Positions 24,185 through 33,563 of a stretch of 33,696 nucleotides of DNA are shown one piece after another. Below the pieces are notes generated by a model. That model searched no databases and was not told the origin of the DNA. It was given only the letters and a program-made list of their open reading frames with translations. Source of the stretch: an uncultured Paracoccaceae bacterium (GTDB lineage: Bacteria > Pseudomonadota > Alphaproteobacteria > Rhodobacterales > Rhodobacteraceae); the NCBI GenBank assembly GCA_937995865.1, contig CALKJA010000047.1:1-33696 (forward strand), written 5' to 3'. A program made the translations under genes and the position numbers. How positions within the stretch are numbered: position 1 is the first letter of the stretch; each line of letters starts with the position of its first letter.

Positions 24185-25841
24185 CGTTGTTGGTGATATC
24201 GTTGTCAGGGTCGGAGCGAACGTCCGTGACTTCAGAAATGGGATGCGCGATGTAGGGCGCGAGGGTGCCCGAATGGGTGAAAACGTCGCGAAGGCAAGTG
24301 CTGTTGTTGTTGCGGCCATGACGGCTATTACAGCCTCTGTACTCGCGATGGCAAAGGAAGCGGCGGAAGCTGGCACGGAAATAAAAAATCTATCTGACGT
24401 TGCTGGTGTTGGAACAACAGAGTTTCAGAAGATGGCTGCGGCAACCGCGTCTGTTGGTGTTGAGCAGGATAAGCTTTCTGACATTCTGAAGGATGTTAAC
24501 GATAAATTCGGTGACTATATGGCTACGGGCGCTGGCCCCTTGGCCGATTTCTTTGAGAACATCGCGCCACTTGTAGGTGTGACAGCGGATCAGTTTGCCC
24601 GGCTTTCTGGACCGGAGGCCTTGCAGCTTTATGTCACGTCTCTTGAGGAGGCCAGCGTGTCTCAACAAGAGATGACGTTTTATATGGAGGCGCTTGCGTC
24701 GGACGCAACAAGCCTTATTCCGCTGCTGGCGAACGGCGGCGCGGCTATGAGGGACCTTGGCGACGAGGCAGAGCGTGCGGGGCGTGTGCTGAGTGAAGAT
24801 GCGATTGACGGCGCAGTAGAGCTTAATAGGGAGTTAAAAGCACTTACTGAGACTATGAGGATGCAGGCAACAGCCGCAGTTCTGGAGCACAAGGAAGAAC
24901 TGTTAATCCTCGTATCGTTCATATCTGATAAAGTGCTGCCCGCCTTGTCATGGATGGTTGGGATACTTGTTAAATCTGCTGAGGGCTGGGCTGCTTTGGG
25001 TCGGGCCGCACGTGATGCCGTGCAGCCCCTAACTGACGCGATTGCGCTGATGGAGCGATCCGGCACACCTGAATATGGGGCTGCGGGGACTGGTGCGCCA
25101 AATCCGTTTGAGGGTCCTAACGCAATAACATCTGACGAGTTTTTTGGTAGTGCCGCTCCTGCCGCCAGCGTGGAAGAGCGGCAAGAAGATCTGGAGTCGT
25201 ATCTTGACGATCTACCGCCCGCACCAACTCCTAAAGTGTATAGCGGTAGGTCGGGGCAGGGTGGCCCTGATGCGGACCAAATCCTTGAAGGCCTTGTTGC
25301 CGCGCGGCAGGCTGCAAACGAAGAGATTGAGGAAGAGGAAGAGCGCCACGCGGGGCGGGTGTTCGAAATCAAGGAAGAAAGTCTTGAGGAAATTGCCGAA
25401 GCCGAAGCCAAAGCGGCGCAGGCTCGGTATCAAGCCTATTCACAGGCTTTCAACGATGTGGCCAGCTTGGCCAATTCCGAGAACGACAAGCTGGCAAAGA
25501 TAGGCCAAGCGGCGGCGCAAATACAAATTGTCCGCGAGGGTGTCCAGTCTGCTTCAAGCGCATGGCAAAAGGGTATGCAGATCGGCGGACCACCACTCGC
25601 AGCAGCTTTTGCGGCGGCATCTGCGGCCAAAACAGCGGCCTTGCTTTCACAGGTCGGCGGTAGTGGCGGCGGGGGCGGCGGTTCATCGTTTGGCACTTCG
25701 GCGAGCGAAGGGCCTCTGGCGGTTACGCTGCAGGGCGTCAGTCCTGATGAGTTAATCTCAGGTGCCAGCGTAAGCGATCTGTTTGAAAGATTGAGTGAAG
25801 AGGCAGGCGACCGTGGCATTACGTTTGTAGGGGCATCCTGA
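24177..25841 (+). CDS. tail tape measure protein
   Basis: 554 aa; VGDIVVRVGANVRDFRNGMRDVGREGARMGENVAKASAVVVAAMTAITASV, helical and hydrophobic segments. Confidence 0.9.
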   Translation: MASVVGDIVVRVGANVRDFRNGMRDVGREGARMGENVAKASAVVVAAMTAITASVLAMAKEAAEAGTEIKNLSDVAGVGTTEFQKMAAATASVGVEQDKLSDILKDVNDKFGDYMATGAGPLADFFENIAPLVGVTADQFARLSGPEALQLYVTSLEEASVSQQEMTFYMEALASDATSLIPLLANGGAAMRDLGDEAERAGRVLSEDAIDGAVELNRELKALTETMRMQATAAVLEHKEELLILVSFISDKVLPALSWMVGILVKSAEGWAALGRAARDAVQPLTDAIALMERSGTPEYGAAGTGAPNPFEGPNAITSDEFFGSAAPAASVEERQEDLESYLDDLPPAPTPKVYSGRSGQGGPDADQILEGLVAARQAANEEIEEEEERHAGRVFEIKEESLEEIAEAEAKAAQARYQAYSQAFNDVASLANSENDKLAKIGQAAAQIQIVREGVQSASSAWQKGMQIGGPPLAAAFAAASAAKTAALLSQVGGSGGGGGGSSFGTSASEGPLAVTLQGVSPDELISGASVSDLFERLSEEAGDRGITFVGAS

Positions 25842-26671
25842 TGGGGCTGAATATCACGCAATTGCGCCTTAGTCAGATGGCCGCAGAGGGTTACGAGAAC
25901 AACCCACTGGCAACGGCTTACGATTATACCTCTGATGCTACGCTGTCATCAAATACGACAGACCTTGCTGATGGTGACATTGCGAACTTGAATGACCCCG
26001 GCACGTTTAGCTTTTGGTCGCCTGATACATCGGGCATCACATCGCTGACCCTGACTGCAGTCTTGGCCGCGTCTCAGGTGGTGAATTTCATCGGCCTTGT
26101 TGCCCATAATCTCGGCGACACGCTGCCAGCGATTACGTTTGCTTACAGTGATGACGGCGGCGCAACTTGGTTCGACATCGATACTGTCACTGTAGTGGAC
26201 GATTCAAACATCGGACTTTACTTTCAAGATGTGGCGGCAGGCAGGTTTCGCCTGACGTTCGCAATATCTGATGGCGATGCTATCTCAATAGGCGCACTGG
26301 CCATAAGTGACATGCTTGCCTTTCCGTCGCGCATTTATAGTGGATACACGCCATCGCTGCAAGCGACTGCGGTTGAGTTGCAATCAAACGTGACCGAGGG
26401 CGGTAACTACATCGGTTCTTCCTTTGTTCGTCGCGGCCAGATGGGGTCTGTTGCGCTTGAGCATCTTTCCAGTGACTTCATTAGGGGTGACCGATTTCGT
26501 GCATTCCAGACCCGGTTCAATAATGGTCTACCGATGTTCTGGGCGTGGCGGCCTCTCAAGTATGAAGATCTGAAATATGCTTGGCGTTCGGGTGATGTGA
26601 TTACACCAACGAATATGGGCATACTGGACCTGATGGCGTTCACGATGAAGTTCCGGGCATACGATGGCTGA
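25841..26671 (+). CDS. distal tail / tail tip protein
   Basis: Position after the tape measure; beta-rich with C-terminal 'MFWAWRPLKYEDLKYAWRSGDVITPTNMGILDLMAFTMKFRAYDG'. Confidence 0.7.
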   Translation: MGLNITQLRLSQMAAEGYENNPLATAYDYTSDATLSSNTTDLADGDIANLNDPGTFSFWSPDTSGITSLTLTAVLAASQVVNFIGLVAHNLGDTLPAITFAYSDDGGATWFDIDTVTVVDDSNIGLYFQDVAAGRFRLTFAISDGDAISIGALAISDMLAFPSRIYSGYTPSLQATAVELQSNVTEGGNYIGSSFVRRGQMGSVALEHLSSDFIRGDRFRAFQTRFNNGLPMFWAWRPLKYEDLKYAWRSGDVITPTNMGILDLMAFTMKFRAYDG

Positions 26672-28256
26672 GATTATTCAAATCGTTGAGTTCGATATGG
26701 ACTTTTGCGCGCTGTCATACGGGACAGGGGCTTGTAATGCTGTTCTAGGTTCAACCGGGCAGGCCAAGTGCTTCAACACGTTCAAGACTTGCCAGGATAA
26801 AGCTAATTATGACAAGGGTTCTCTGACGCTTCGCTTTGGCAAGAACGTTGACGGGATGCCCAAGGGCGTTACGATCTTTCCTGCCCTCACGTCTGTGTCA
26901 ATCAATCCGCTCAAGATCAACCTTTCTGCGCTTGACGGTGACCTAAGCCCATTGGGGCGTAGCGAGCGCGTCACGATCAAGATGAAGGATTTTCTCTATT
27001 CTGATGTGCTGACTGACAAGTATAGGGCCGAGCGCATTTCTGGGGCCGCACAGCAAAGCGGCATTGGCTACAATCCGCACGACCAAGGCACGTTCTTTTC
27101 GCGTTTGGCTTCGCGCAATCCGTTTTACTTTGGTCGTGCGATCCGGGTTTTGCAGGGCGATCCCGGGCAGGCGCTGTCCGCGATGGACACCCGGCATTAC
27201 GTTGTCGAGGAATTTTCAAGCCCTGATGTGAATGGCAACGTTACGATTGTTGCGCGCGATTTGTTTTCTGCGACAAGAAATGAAAGCGCGCTTTGTCCGC
27301 AGTATTCGGGGGCCGTGTCCGGTGAAAGTGACAATCCTTTTGAACTTGAACCGGCAGGCATAGGAGCAACTCTACCCGCGTCAGGGAAGTGCTTGATCAA
27401 AGGTAAGATAACAGACTTCACAAGATTGGGTGATGTTATAACTCTATCTGATCCGCCAGATGGGTCATTAACGGGCGCTTCATTTCAGCCGGTTTATGTG
27501 GTTGAGAATGAAGCTGTTAACGATGTTCTCTATGATTTAATTGTCAACTTTCTTGGTGCTGACGCATCGCTGATAGATAGTTCGGCGTGGCAGTCAGAAT
27601 ACGACAATTACGGCGCTGGCATGACGTTAGACGCGCAACTGACAGAGCCCGAGAACGCCTTGGATCTTATATCAGAAATTTGTCAGCTTGGCGTCGTTGT
27701 TTGGATGGACACCAGATCGCAGAAAATAGAGTACAGGCATGTTAGAGCGCCTTCTGAAATTGAAGTTTCTGAAATAAATGATGATCGGAATATTCTTGAA
27801 AGGTCCATCAAGACAACAGACCGACATGACTTGCGCGTGTCTCAGGTTGCTTTTTATCATGACATCATTGACCCGAAGGCAAGCGCGTCCTCCAATGACA
27901 ACTTTGATAAGCTATTACTGACAGTAGATCTGGATTCGGAAAGCACAAACCAATACAATAAGTCAAATGTGAAGACGTTTTACACGCGCTGGATTGGCGC
28001 GGATGATACCGCACTTACAGCCATTGCTGCGCGCCTTTTGGATCGAAATAACGAAATTCCCACGGACATGACGTTTGATATAGATATAAAAGATAGGGCG
28101 CTTGTGCCTGTCATGGGGTTTATCGACGTAACCAGCCGTGTGTTTAGTGATTTCGACGGCGCGTCCCAAACAATCCGAATGCAGGTTAAAGAAGTAAACG
28201 AAATTATGCCGGGTATTCGTGCGCGAATTACAGCCCAGAGCATAGGCGAGGGATAG
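26664..28256 (+). CDS. tail hub/tip protein with N-terminal Cys cluster
   Basis: DFCALSYGTGACNAVLGSTGQAKCFNTFKTCQDKANYDKGSLTLRF; long beta-rich hub-like ORF. Confidence 0.75.
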   Translation: MAEIIQIVEFDMDFCALSYGTGACNAVLGSTGQAKCFNTFKTCQDKANYDKGSLTLRFGKNVDGMPKGVTIFPALTSVSINPLKINLSALDGDLSPLGRSERVTIKMKDFLYSDVLTDKYRAERISGAAQQSGIGYNPHDQGTFFSRLASRNPFYFGRAIRVLQGDPGQALSAMDTRHYVVEEFSSPDVNGNVTIVARDLFSATRNESALCPQYSGAVSGESDNPFELEPAGIGATLPASGKCLIKGKITDFTRLGDVITLSDPPDGSLTGASFQPVYVVENEAVNDVLYDLIVNFLGADASLIDSSAWQSEYDNYGAGMTLDAQLTEPENALDLISEICQLGVVVWMDTRSQKIEYRHVRAPSEIEVSEINDDRNILERSIKTTDRHDLRVSQVAFYHDIIDPKASASSNDNFDKLLLTVDLDSESTNQYNKSNVKTFYTRWIGADDTALTAIAARLLDRNNEIPTDMTFDIDIKDRALVPVMGFIDVTSRVFSDFDGASQTIRMQVKEVNEIMPGIRARITAQSIGEG

Positions 28257-28259
28257 AAA

Positions 28260-29456
28260 ATGCCGACACTTTGCACCGTATCAGGTGATCTATATGACCT
28301 TGCGGGCAATCTCTTGCCCAATCAGGCGCTTTCCCTGACGCGGGTTGATGTGCTTGGCCAAGACGGCTCTACGGTCATCCCCAAGAACTACGAGGTTATT
28401 TCGGATGGTTCGGGGGCTGTCAGCTTTGATGTGTTCCCCGGTAACTACACTGGTGTTGTGTCCATCAATCGGCGTGTTGAGAAGTTCGCTTTGGCGGTCC
28501 CTGAGGCCGCAACGGCAAACTTGCATGACATCATTGACCAAGCGGCGGTGCCGATCACACCTAGCGATGTGCTCGTTGCTCAAGCTGCCGCCGCAGATGC
28601 TTTGGGCTACAGGGACGAGGCCGAGGCGTTCAAGGACCAAGCACTTGTTCAGACGATATCGTCTGACCCAGATATCCGAAACGATTCAACACAACTAGCC
28701 TCGCGAGGTACGATTGAGGGCAACCTATATCTGACCGGGAATGCGGCTGTAATAGATACAGCGGTTGATGATGATCTGGACAATGCCATTGAAGGCGGGG
28801 TCTATACGCTGACTGGCAGCTACCAGAATGGGCCGTCCGGCGCGGCGGCGGCAACAATCACCGGTGTGATGACGGTTATTCGCAGGGACAGAAACTCAGG
28901 GCCACGTGTCGTACAGTCAGTAATTACGGGCGGGTCAATCTTTTCAGAAAGACGCCGAGTAGGGACGGGCAATCCGGTAGTGTGGGGAGAATGGGAAAAC
29001 CCATTTGAAAGCGTTTACTTTGTCGCGGCCTCAAGTTCTCAAACCCTAAGCGAAAACGATGGAACTGTTTCTGTTGAAATAGCAGGGCCTATAGCCGTTC
29101 CTGCGGGGGATTATCTGGTTGAAGTGCCGGTGCAAGTCTTCTTGTTTTCGGGCGGAACGGCTGGAGAGCCTATTTACGGCGACATATCTCTGGCCATAAC
29201 CAACGATGCTGACGATCAAAGTCTGTCAACACTCAGTTCGGCGTTGATCAGAAACGACCGTGCTTATTTTTCGGACAGCTTGAATGATGACCAAACTATT
29301 CGTGAAATAGTCGCAACGCGATCCCTGACACTATCCGTCACGACTGACATTGATTTTACCATAAACCTTGATACCAGGGCGCAGACGGACACAGCGCAAG
29401 ATATTCAATATACAACACGGTTCATAAAGCTCACAAAAATTGTAGAGCTTGCCTAG
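28260..29456 (+). CDS. tail fibre protein
   Basis: 398 aa, N-terminal Ig-like segment, Ala-rich coiled region 'SDVLVAQAAAADALGYRDEAEAFKDQAL', repetitive beta C-terminus. Confidence 0.7.
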   Translation: MPTLCTVSGDLYDLAGNLLPNQALSLTRVDVLGQDGSTVIPKNYEVISDGSGAVSFDVFPGNYTGVVSINRRVEKFALAVPEAATANLHDIIDQAAVPITPSDVLVAQAAAADALGYRDEAEAFKDQALVQTISSDPDIRNDSTQLASRGTIEGNLYLTGNAAVIDTAVDDDLDNAIEGGVYTLTGSYQNGPSGAAAATITGVMTVIRRDRNSGPRVVQSVITGGSIFSERRRVGTGNPVVWGEWENPFESVYFVAASSSQTLSENDGTVSVEIAGPIAVPAGDYLVEVPVQVFLFSGGTAGEPIYGDISLAITNDADDQSLSTLSSALIRNDRAYFSDSLNDDQTIREIVATRSLTLSVTTDIDFTINLDTRAQTDTAQDIQYTTRFIKLTKIVELA

Positions 29457-29511
29457 ACAATTGACACCACAACCATAACGCAACCATGGTCTTCTTTTGA
29501 GAGGGCCGCAC

Positions 29512-29754
29512 ATGAAAGACATGAATATGACCGAACGTGAACTGATCGACCAAGTGCAGGAATGCATCGCTGGCGGCAAGCTGGGGCTGCGCGAGTTGCA
29601 AAAGATCAACGCAAAGGCAGGCCGTGACGAGGCGTCCAATGCCTGTATGAAGCATCGTCATCAGTTGGGGGTACTGCACTCTGAAATGACTGAGTCATTG
29701 CATAAGTTCTACCCTGACTTTGCAAGCGATGTGCAGCGGTCGGGCGAACGTTGA
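29512..29754 (+). CDS. small hypothetical protein
   Basis: MKDMNMTERELIDQVQECIAGGKLGLRELQKINAKAGRDEASNAC... Confidence 0.65.
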   Translation: MKDMNMTERELIDQVQECIAGGKLGLRELQKINAKAGRDEASNACMKHRHQLGVLHSEMTESLHKFYPDFASDVQRSGER

Positions 29755-30215
29755 TAGACTGGCAAAATCTTGTCGTATGGCCGTGGCTCTTGGCGGGCGC
29801 GGCCATATGCAGCGTTTGGAATTGGCGCGCAGGCGCGGCGTTCGCGTCGTGCGTCCTGCTGGTTAAGCTCATCCAGCAAATGCATCATGAATCTGAGCAG
29901 ATCATGTTTTTCAGTATATACAGCGTAATAGGTGTTTTGGTGTTTTTTAAGTGGGACAAACACGCCGGGGTTGTGTTATGTTTAGCGGGAATGGTTTATA
30001 TCCCGCACATGGCGGGCTTCATTATGCAATTCCCCAAAATCGTCCTGATTGAGGTATTGCTATTCTTGGGGATGGCGGTCTGTGCTTACAATGGCCCAAG
30101 TGGCGGAATACTGGCCCGCCTTGCTCATTCTGACAGCACTGGATCTGGCCGTCTTGCTCGTGGGGGGCAAGTATCTCATCCCCAAGGCCATGGCCGCACT
30201 CAGGCGCGCGACTAA
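29751..30215 (+). CDS. multi-pass membrane protein (holin/antiholin candidate)
   Basis: TTG start overlapping the upstream stop; several hydrophobic segments; C-terminal tail overlaps the next ORF. Confidence 0.55.
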   Translation: MIDWQNLVVWPWLLAGAAICSVWNWRAGAAFASCVLLVKLIQQMHHESEQIMFFSIYSVIGVLVFFKWDKHAGVVLCLAGMVYIPHMAGFIMQFPKIVLIEVLLFLGMAVCAYNGPSGGILARLAHSDSTGSGRLARGGQVSHPQGHGRTQARD

Positions 30216-30228
30216 GCGAGAAGAGTGA
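30091..30228 (+). CDS. 45-aa single-pass membrane protein, overlapping in another frame
   Basis: MAQVAEYWPALLILTALDLAVLLVGGKYLIPKAMAALRRATKREE*. Confidence 0.55.
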   Translation: MAQVAEYWPALLILTALDLAVLLVGGKYLIPKAMAALRRATKREE

Positions 30229-30254
30229 TCTTCGCTCTAAAGGAATAACAAGAA

Positions 30255-30485
30255 ATGACAGATAGATCACCATTCCCCGGTAACCGGTTCTCTAATGATG
30301 ACCTATCGCCAGAGGAGCGCGCCCAGCACCGCGAAATGTACCACAAGCTTTCTGATGCATGGCCAACGGTTGAGGCCATGTCGAACATCTTCAAGGGCGG
30401 CAAGGCCGTGCGGAACCTTGTAGCAACTGGTGTTGTAATTGGCAGCGCAATAGCGTTTGCCGTAAAACAAGGATTCTTCGGATGA
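30255..30485 (+). CDS. small membrane protein
   Basis: C-terminal TM 'NLVATGVVIGSAIAFAVKQGFFG'; 4-nt overlap with the next ORF. Confidence 0.65.
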   Translation: MTDRSPFPGNRFSNDDLSPEERAQHREMYHKLSDAWPTVEAMSNIFKGGKAVRNLVATGVVIGSAIAFAVKQGFFG

Positions 30486-30949
30486 CAAGCCCAACGGGCT
30501 TTCTAGCCCTATCAATCAGCGGTCTGTTTGCATTCGCGCTTACATGGACCGGGCAGGAAATAGCGGAGGACTTTTCGAAGCCTTCAGCTTCGCTCCAGCC
30601 GGCCATCGCTATCAACGAAATCCAGATCTTCGCAGATGGATCGGTTATCTATGACGGGAAAATCCTGACAGAAGAGGTCTGGCAGGCATGGTCCGGTACC
30701 GTGTTCTTTGAGGACACTGACGAAGTGCATTGCAAAGGCGGGGATCTGGCCAGGTATATCGATGACTTCCGATACACCGACTGGGACGCTGACTACATGG
30801 TTGGCGCAAGCTGCGTAGACGGCCTGCAAGAGGGTATGCGATGGGTGTTCACATGGACCCCCGTAGGGCCTGACTATGCGCCTGTGCGCTATCCTGAAAA
30901 AGGCTATGGTGTGGTTTTGCCAGCATCTGTAACTGAATTGGATAAATGA
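30482..30949 (+). CDS. N-terminally anchored/exported protein
   Basis: MTSPTGFLALSISGLFAFALTWTGQEIAEDF... hydrophobic N-terminus then soluble domain. Confidence 0.65.
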   Translation: MTSPTGFLALSISGLFAFALTWTGQEIAEDFSKPSASLQPAIAINEIQIFADGSVIYDGKILTEEVWQAWSGTVFFEDTDEVHCKGGDLARYIDDFRYTDWDADYMVGASCVDGLQEGMRWVFTWTPVGPDYAPVRYPEKGYGVVLPASVTELDK

Positions 30950-31521
30950 TGACAAAAGCAATGATTCCCGCCCACAAAGATACCATAATGGTTCACTGCC
31001 TTGACACGCCAGCAAGCTGGGCAAAGACCAAGAGCATTGCTCAGATCGTTAAGGAAGTGACTAGATGGCATGTGAAGGAGCGCGGTTGGTCTGGCGTTGC
31101 CTACGCTATCATAATTGGTCCAGATGGTTCCCTCGGAAAGGGGCGGGATCTGGACGGCGACGGCGATGTGTGGGACGAAACCGGTGCTGGTGCAAAAGGC
31201 TGGAACAAGAACGTTATCCACTTGGCGTTAACAGGTGGTAAAGGTGGTTCTGCCGACGACGAGTTCAACGTCCACTACACGCCTGAGCAAGACGTGGCGC
31301 TGCGCAAGCAGATAGCAGACATACAGACGATTGCAGGCCGCAAAATGCGCGTCATGGGGCACAACCAAGTGTCGGCGAAGGGCTGCCCGTGCTTTGACGT
31401 TCCGTCATGGCTTGCCCGTGCCAAGGCGCCCACAGCCACACCGCCAGCGGCCCGCGCTGTCAACCCGTTGGCTGCGCTTATCCAGGCAATCCTATCAGCA
31501 TTCAAAAGGAACAGATCATGA
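30949..31521 (+). CDS. endolysin, N-acetylmuramoyl-L-alanine amidase-like
   Basis: MVHCLDTPASW...GWSGVAYAIIIGPDGSLGKGRDLDGDGDVWDETGAGAKGWN...GHNQVSAKGCPCFDV. Confidence 0.85.
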   Translation: MTKAMIPAHKDTIMVHCLDTPASWAKTKSIAQIVKEVTRWHVKERGWSGVAYAIIIGPDGSLGKGRDLDGDGDVWDETGAGAKGWNKNVIHLALTGGKGGSADDEFNVHYTPEQDVALRKQIADIQTIAGRKMRVMGHNQVSAKGCPCFDVPSWLARAKAPTATPPAARAVNPLAALIQAILSAFKRNRS

Positions 31522-31697
31522 AGGGCTACCGCACGCTTCTTGTGAACATACTGGCGCTTGTGTTGCCAGTTTTGGAAATGACCGAAATCACATCTGTCGT
31601 ACCTACTGAATTCCTGCCTTACTACGCGATCCTTCTGGCAACGGCCAACGTGATCTTGCGGTTGATGACGACAACGCCGGTAGGGCAGAAAGAATGA
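31518..31697 (+). CDS. holin candidate
   Basis: MKGYRTLLVNILALVLPVLEMTEITSVVPTEFLPYYAILLATANVILRLMTTTPVGQKE, two hydrophobic segments next to the endolysin. Confidence 0.7.
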   Translation: MKGYRTLLVNILALVLPVLEMTEITSVVPTEFLPYYAILLATANVILRLMTTTPVGQKE

Positions 31698-31900
31698 CCC
31701 GAATTGCCGCCGTTCTATTCCTTGTCGTGATCCTGATTGGCGGCGGCTTCTACGTAGGCCAGCGCTGGGACAGTGAGCAAGAAGCCCGCGACAAATCCGA
31801 TACAATTGAAAGGCTGAAAGATGCTGAAAAAAGCGAGGGTGATCCCACTGACGATGACGCTTGGGTGCGCGACTTTGTTGACTGGCTGTCTACGGACTGA
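31694..31900 (+). CDS. i-spanin (Rz-like)
   Basis: N-terminal TM AAVLFLVVILIGGGFYVGQRW then charged periplasmic helix. Confidence 0.75.
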   Translation: MTRIAAVLFLVVILIGGGFYVGQRWDSEQEARDKSDTIERLKDAEKSEGDPTDDDAWVRDFVDWLSTD

Positions 31901-32036
31901 CGAACCCGTTGTGCTTGAGGAAATGCGCGCCCCGTTGGGCGTTCTGGGGCAAGAGGTCATCAAGCAGGAAGATGCAGCCCTGACGGCAGCATATCGCGAC
32001 GTTGCAGCCATTTGGAAAGCCGGAGTAGGTGAATGA
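31821..32036 (+). CDS. o-spanin (Rz1-like lipoprotein), overlapping out of frame
   Basis: Lipobox TLLTGC at the N-terminus; overlaps the Rz-like ORF by 80 nt. Confidence 0.8.
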   Translation: MLKKARVIPLTMTLGCATLLTGCLRTDEPVVLEEMRAPLGVLGQEVIKQEDAALTAAYRDVAAIWKAGVGE

Positions 32037-33541
32037 ATAATCTTGGTTTCGGTATCCGGTTGCGGTCGCAGATTGCGGGCTTGGGCCTTTCAATACCTGA
32101 CATCACGACCCTAAACGGCTATATCGCACACTACACAAGCGCTGGTTTCGTTGATGATGGGACGGGCAATGCAGAGCGCTGGGACGCTGCAAATTCTTCT
32201 GGGCTGAACTTAACGCAGACGAATGCGGCGGATCGCGTGGCTATCAGCGGCGACACTCTTGATTGGGGCCTCACCGGGCTGAACTCGCAGCGCTACGTTA
32301 CGCCTACGTGGCCATCAATCCCGAAAACTATTGCTGTAGTTTACCAGATGACCAATGGCGCAACTGTATGGCCTGAGTTCCATGACTGGGTAGGCGGAAA
32401 CGGATTGTCCGTTGCAGAGCGCGCAAACCGAATTTGCACAGATGACGGAACAAACACGTTCTTTACTGAGCAATCTGGCGCGGCCACACTTTATAGAAAC
32501 ACCGTTCAAACGTCTGAGTTCTTGCCAACGCCAGAACGTATCGTTGTATTTTTCACAAATCCGGCTGGCATTCCATTTAAAGCATTCGGCAATAACGAGG
32601 TGTCAAACCGCAATCTTGTGGGCGAAACACCAGCGCTATTTGTGTTTTCAGAGGTCTTGACGGAAGCGGAAATGCAGACCGTTGTAGACATATCTGTACG
32701 TGATCACGGTGTTGTTTTGGGTGCCATAGACACACCACTTGCCGACCGGGTGGATGCTATATCGTCATACGCAAGCGTGTACGACCTTGTGAACGATACG
32801 TCCCTTTATACAAAAGGCACGGCGACAGATCGTTATAATATGGCCAGCACCGCGAAGACAACCGGCGCAATACTCGTTTATGACAAGATGACTGACCCTA
32901 ACGACACAACGAATTGGGGCACCCTGGTTACCGGTGCCAGCAACATGAGCGGCATTGGCGCAGCGGGCGGCACGCGTTACCTGCAGGTCGGACAGCAATA
33001 TCCATTGGGTGATTTGCTAAGAATATCCATGATCGCCAGCAGCAACACAGCCGCAACCATGATCGGGGTCTGGCTTCAAGAGAATGAGCCTGAAAGCTAC
33101 CCAACGCTTGCGGCCAATTTCTATGATAGCATTGGTATGCTGGGCACGGAGGGGTCAAATCCATCTGGTGCGGAAAGCGACCTCAATTCCAATTTCACCA
33201 CGCGCGAAGACGCCCTTATTCTCGCACAGCACATTGAGGCAGGTGCAAACTACAATACCGCGCCAGCAGGCGGCGTATCCCTCGTGGACCTCATGGGGAC
33301 AGGTTCTTATGTATGCCCAACTGTCAACGGCATCGATTTGACCGTAACGCACAGCACTGACCTTGTGACAAGGTATCCCGGCCTGTCTATAAAGGGCGGC
33401 TCTCTGTCTGGCACGGCTTGCGCAGTTGGTATTTACGAAAACGGGACAGGTGGAAAGATTGCTATAGTTGTTGGCGATGGCCCCGATAGCGACACCCGCT
33501 GGGAAGACGTGGAATGGGCTATCTTGAAATATGGTGGCTGA
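32033..33541 (+). CDS. LamG-like + DD-peptidase/PBP-like (S11-type) serine hydrolase, phage-encoded
   Basis: C-terminal half with MASTAKT (SxxK, Ser272/Lys275), MIASSNTAA (SxN, Ser336/Asn338), SIKGGS (KxG, Lys454); N-terminal half ends 'PALFVFSEVLTEAEMQTVV' as in LamG/ConA-like modules; ATGA overlap with the o-spanin. Confidence 0.8.
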   Translation: MNNLGFGIRLRSQIAGLGLSIPDITTLNGYIAHYTSAGFVDDGTGNAERWDAANSSGLNLTQTNAADRVAISGDTLDWGLTGLNSQRYVTPTWPSIPKTIAVVYQMTNGATVWPEFHDWVGGNGLSVAERANRICTDDGTNTFFTEQSGAATLYRNTVQTSEFLPTPERIVVFFTNPAGIPFKAFGNNEVSNRNLVGETPALFVFSEVLTEAEMQTVVDISVRDHGVVLGAIDTPLADRVDAISSYASVYDLVNDTSLYTKGTATDRYNMASTAKTTGAILVYDKMTDPNDTTNWGTLVTGASNMSGIGAAGGTRYLQVGQQYPLGDLLRISMIASSNTAATMIGVWLQENEPESYPTLAANFYDSIGMLGTEGSNPSGAESDLNSNFTTREDALILAQHIEAGANYNTAPAGGVSLVDLMGTGSYVCPTVNGIDLTVTHSTDLVTRYPGLSIKGGSLSGTACAVGIYENGTGGKIAIVVGDGPDSDTRWEDVEWAILKYGG

Positions 33542-33563
33542 CACTTACCACCACCCACAAAGC

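Noticed and set aside
24680-25411. 243-aa minus-strand ORF
   Set aside because: Antisense to the tape-measure gene with Ser/Ala-rich composition; no recognisable domain.
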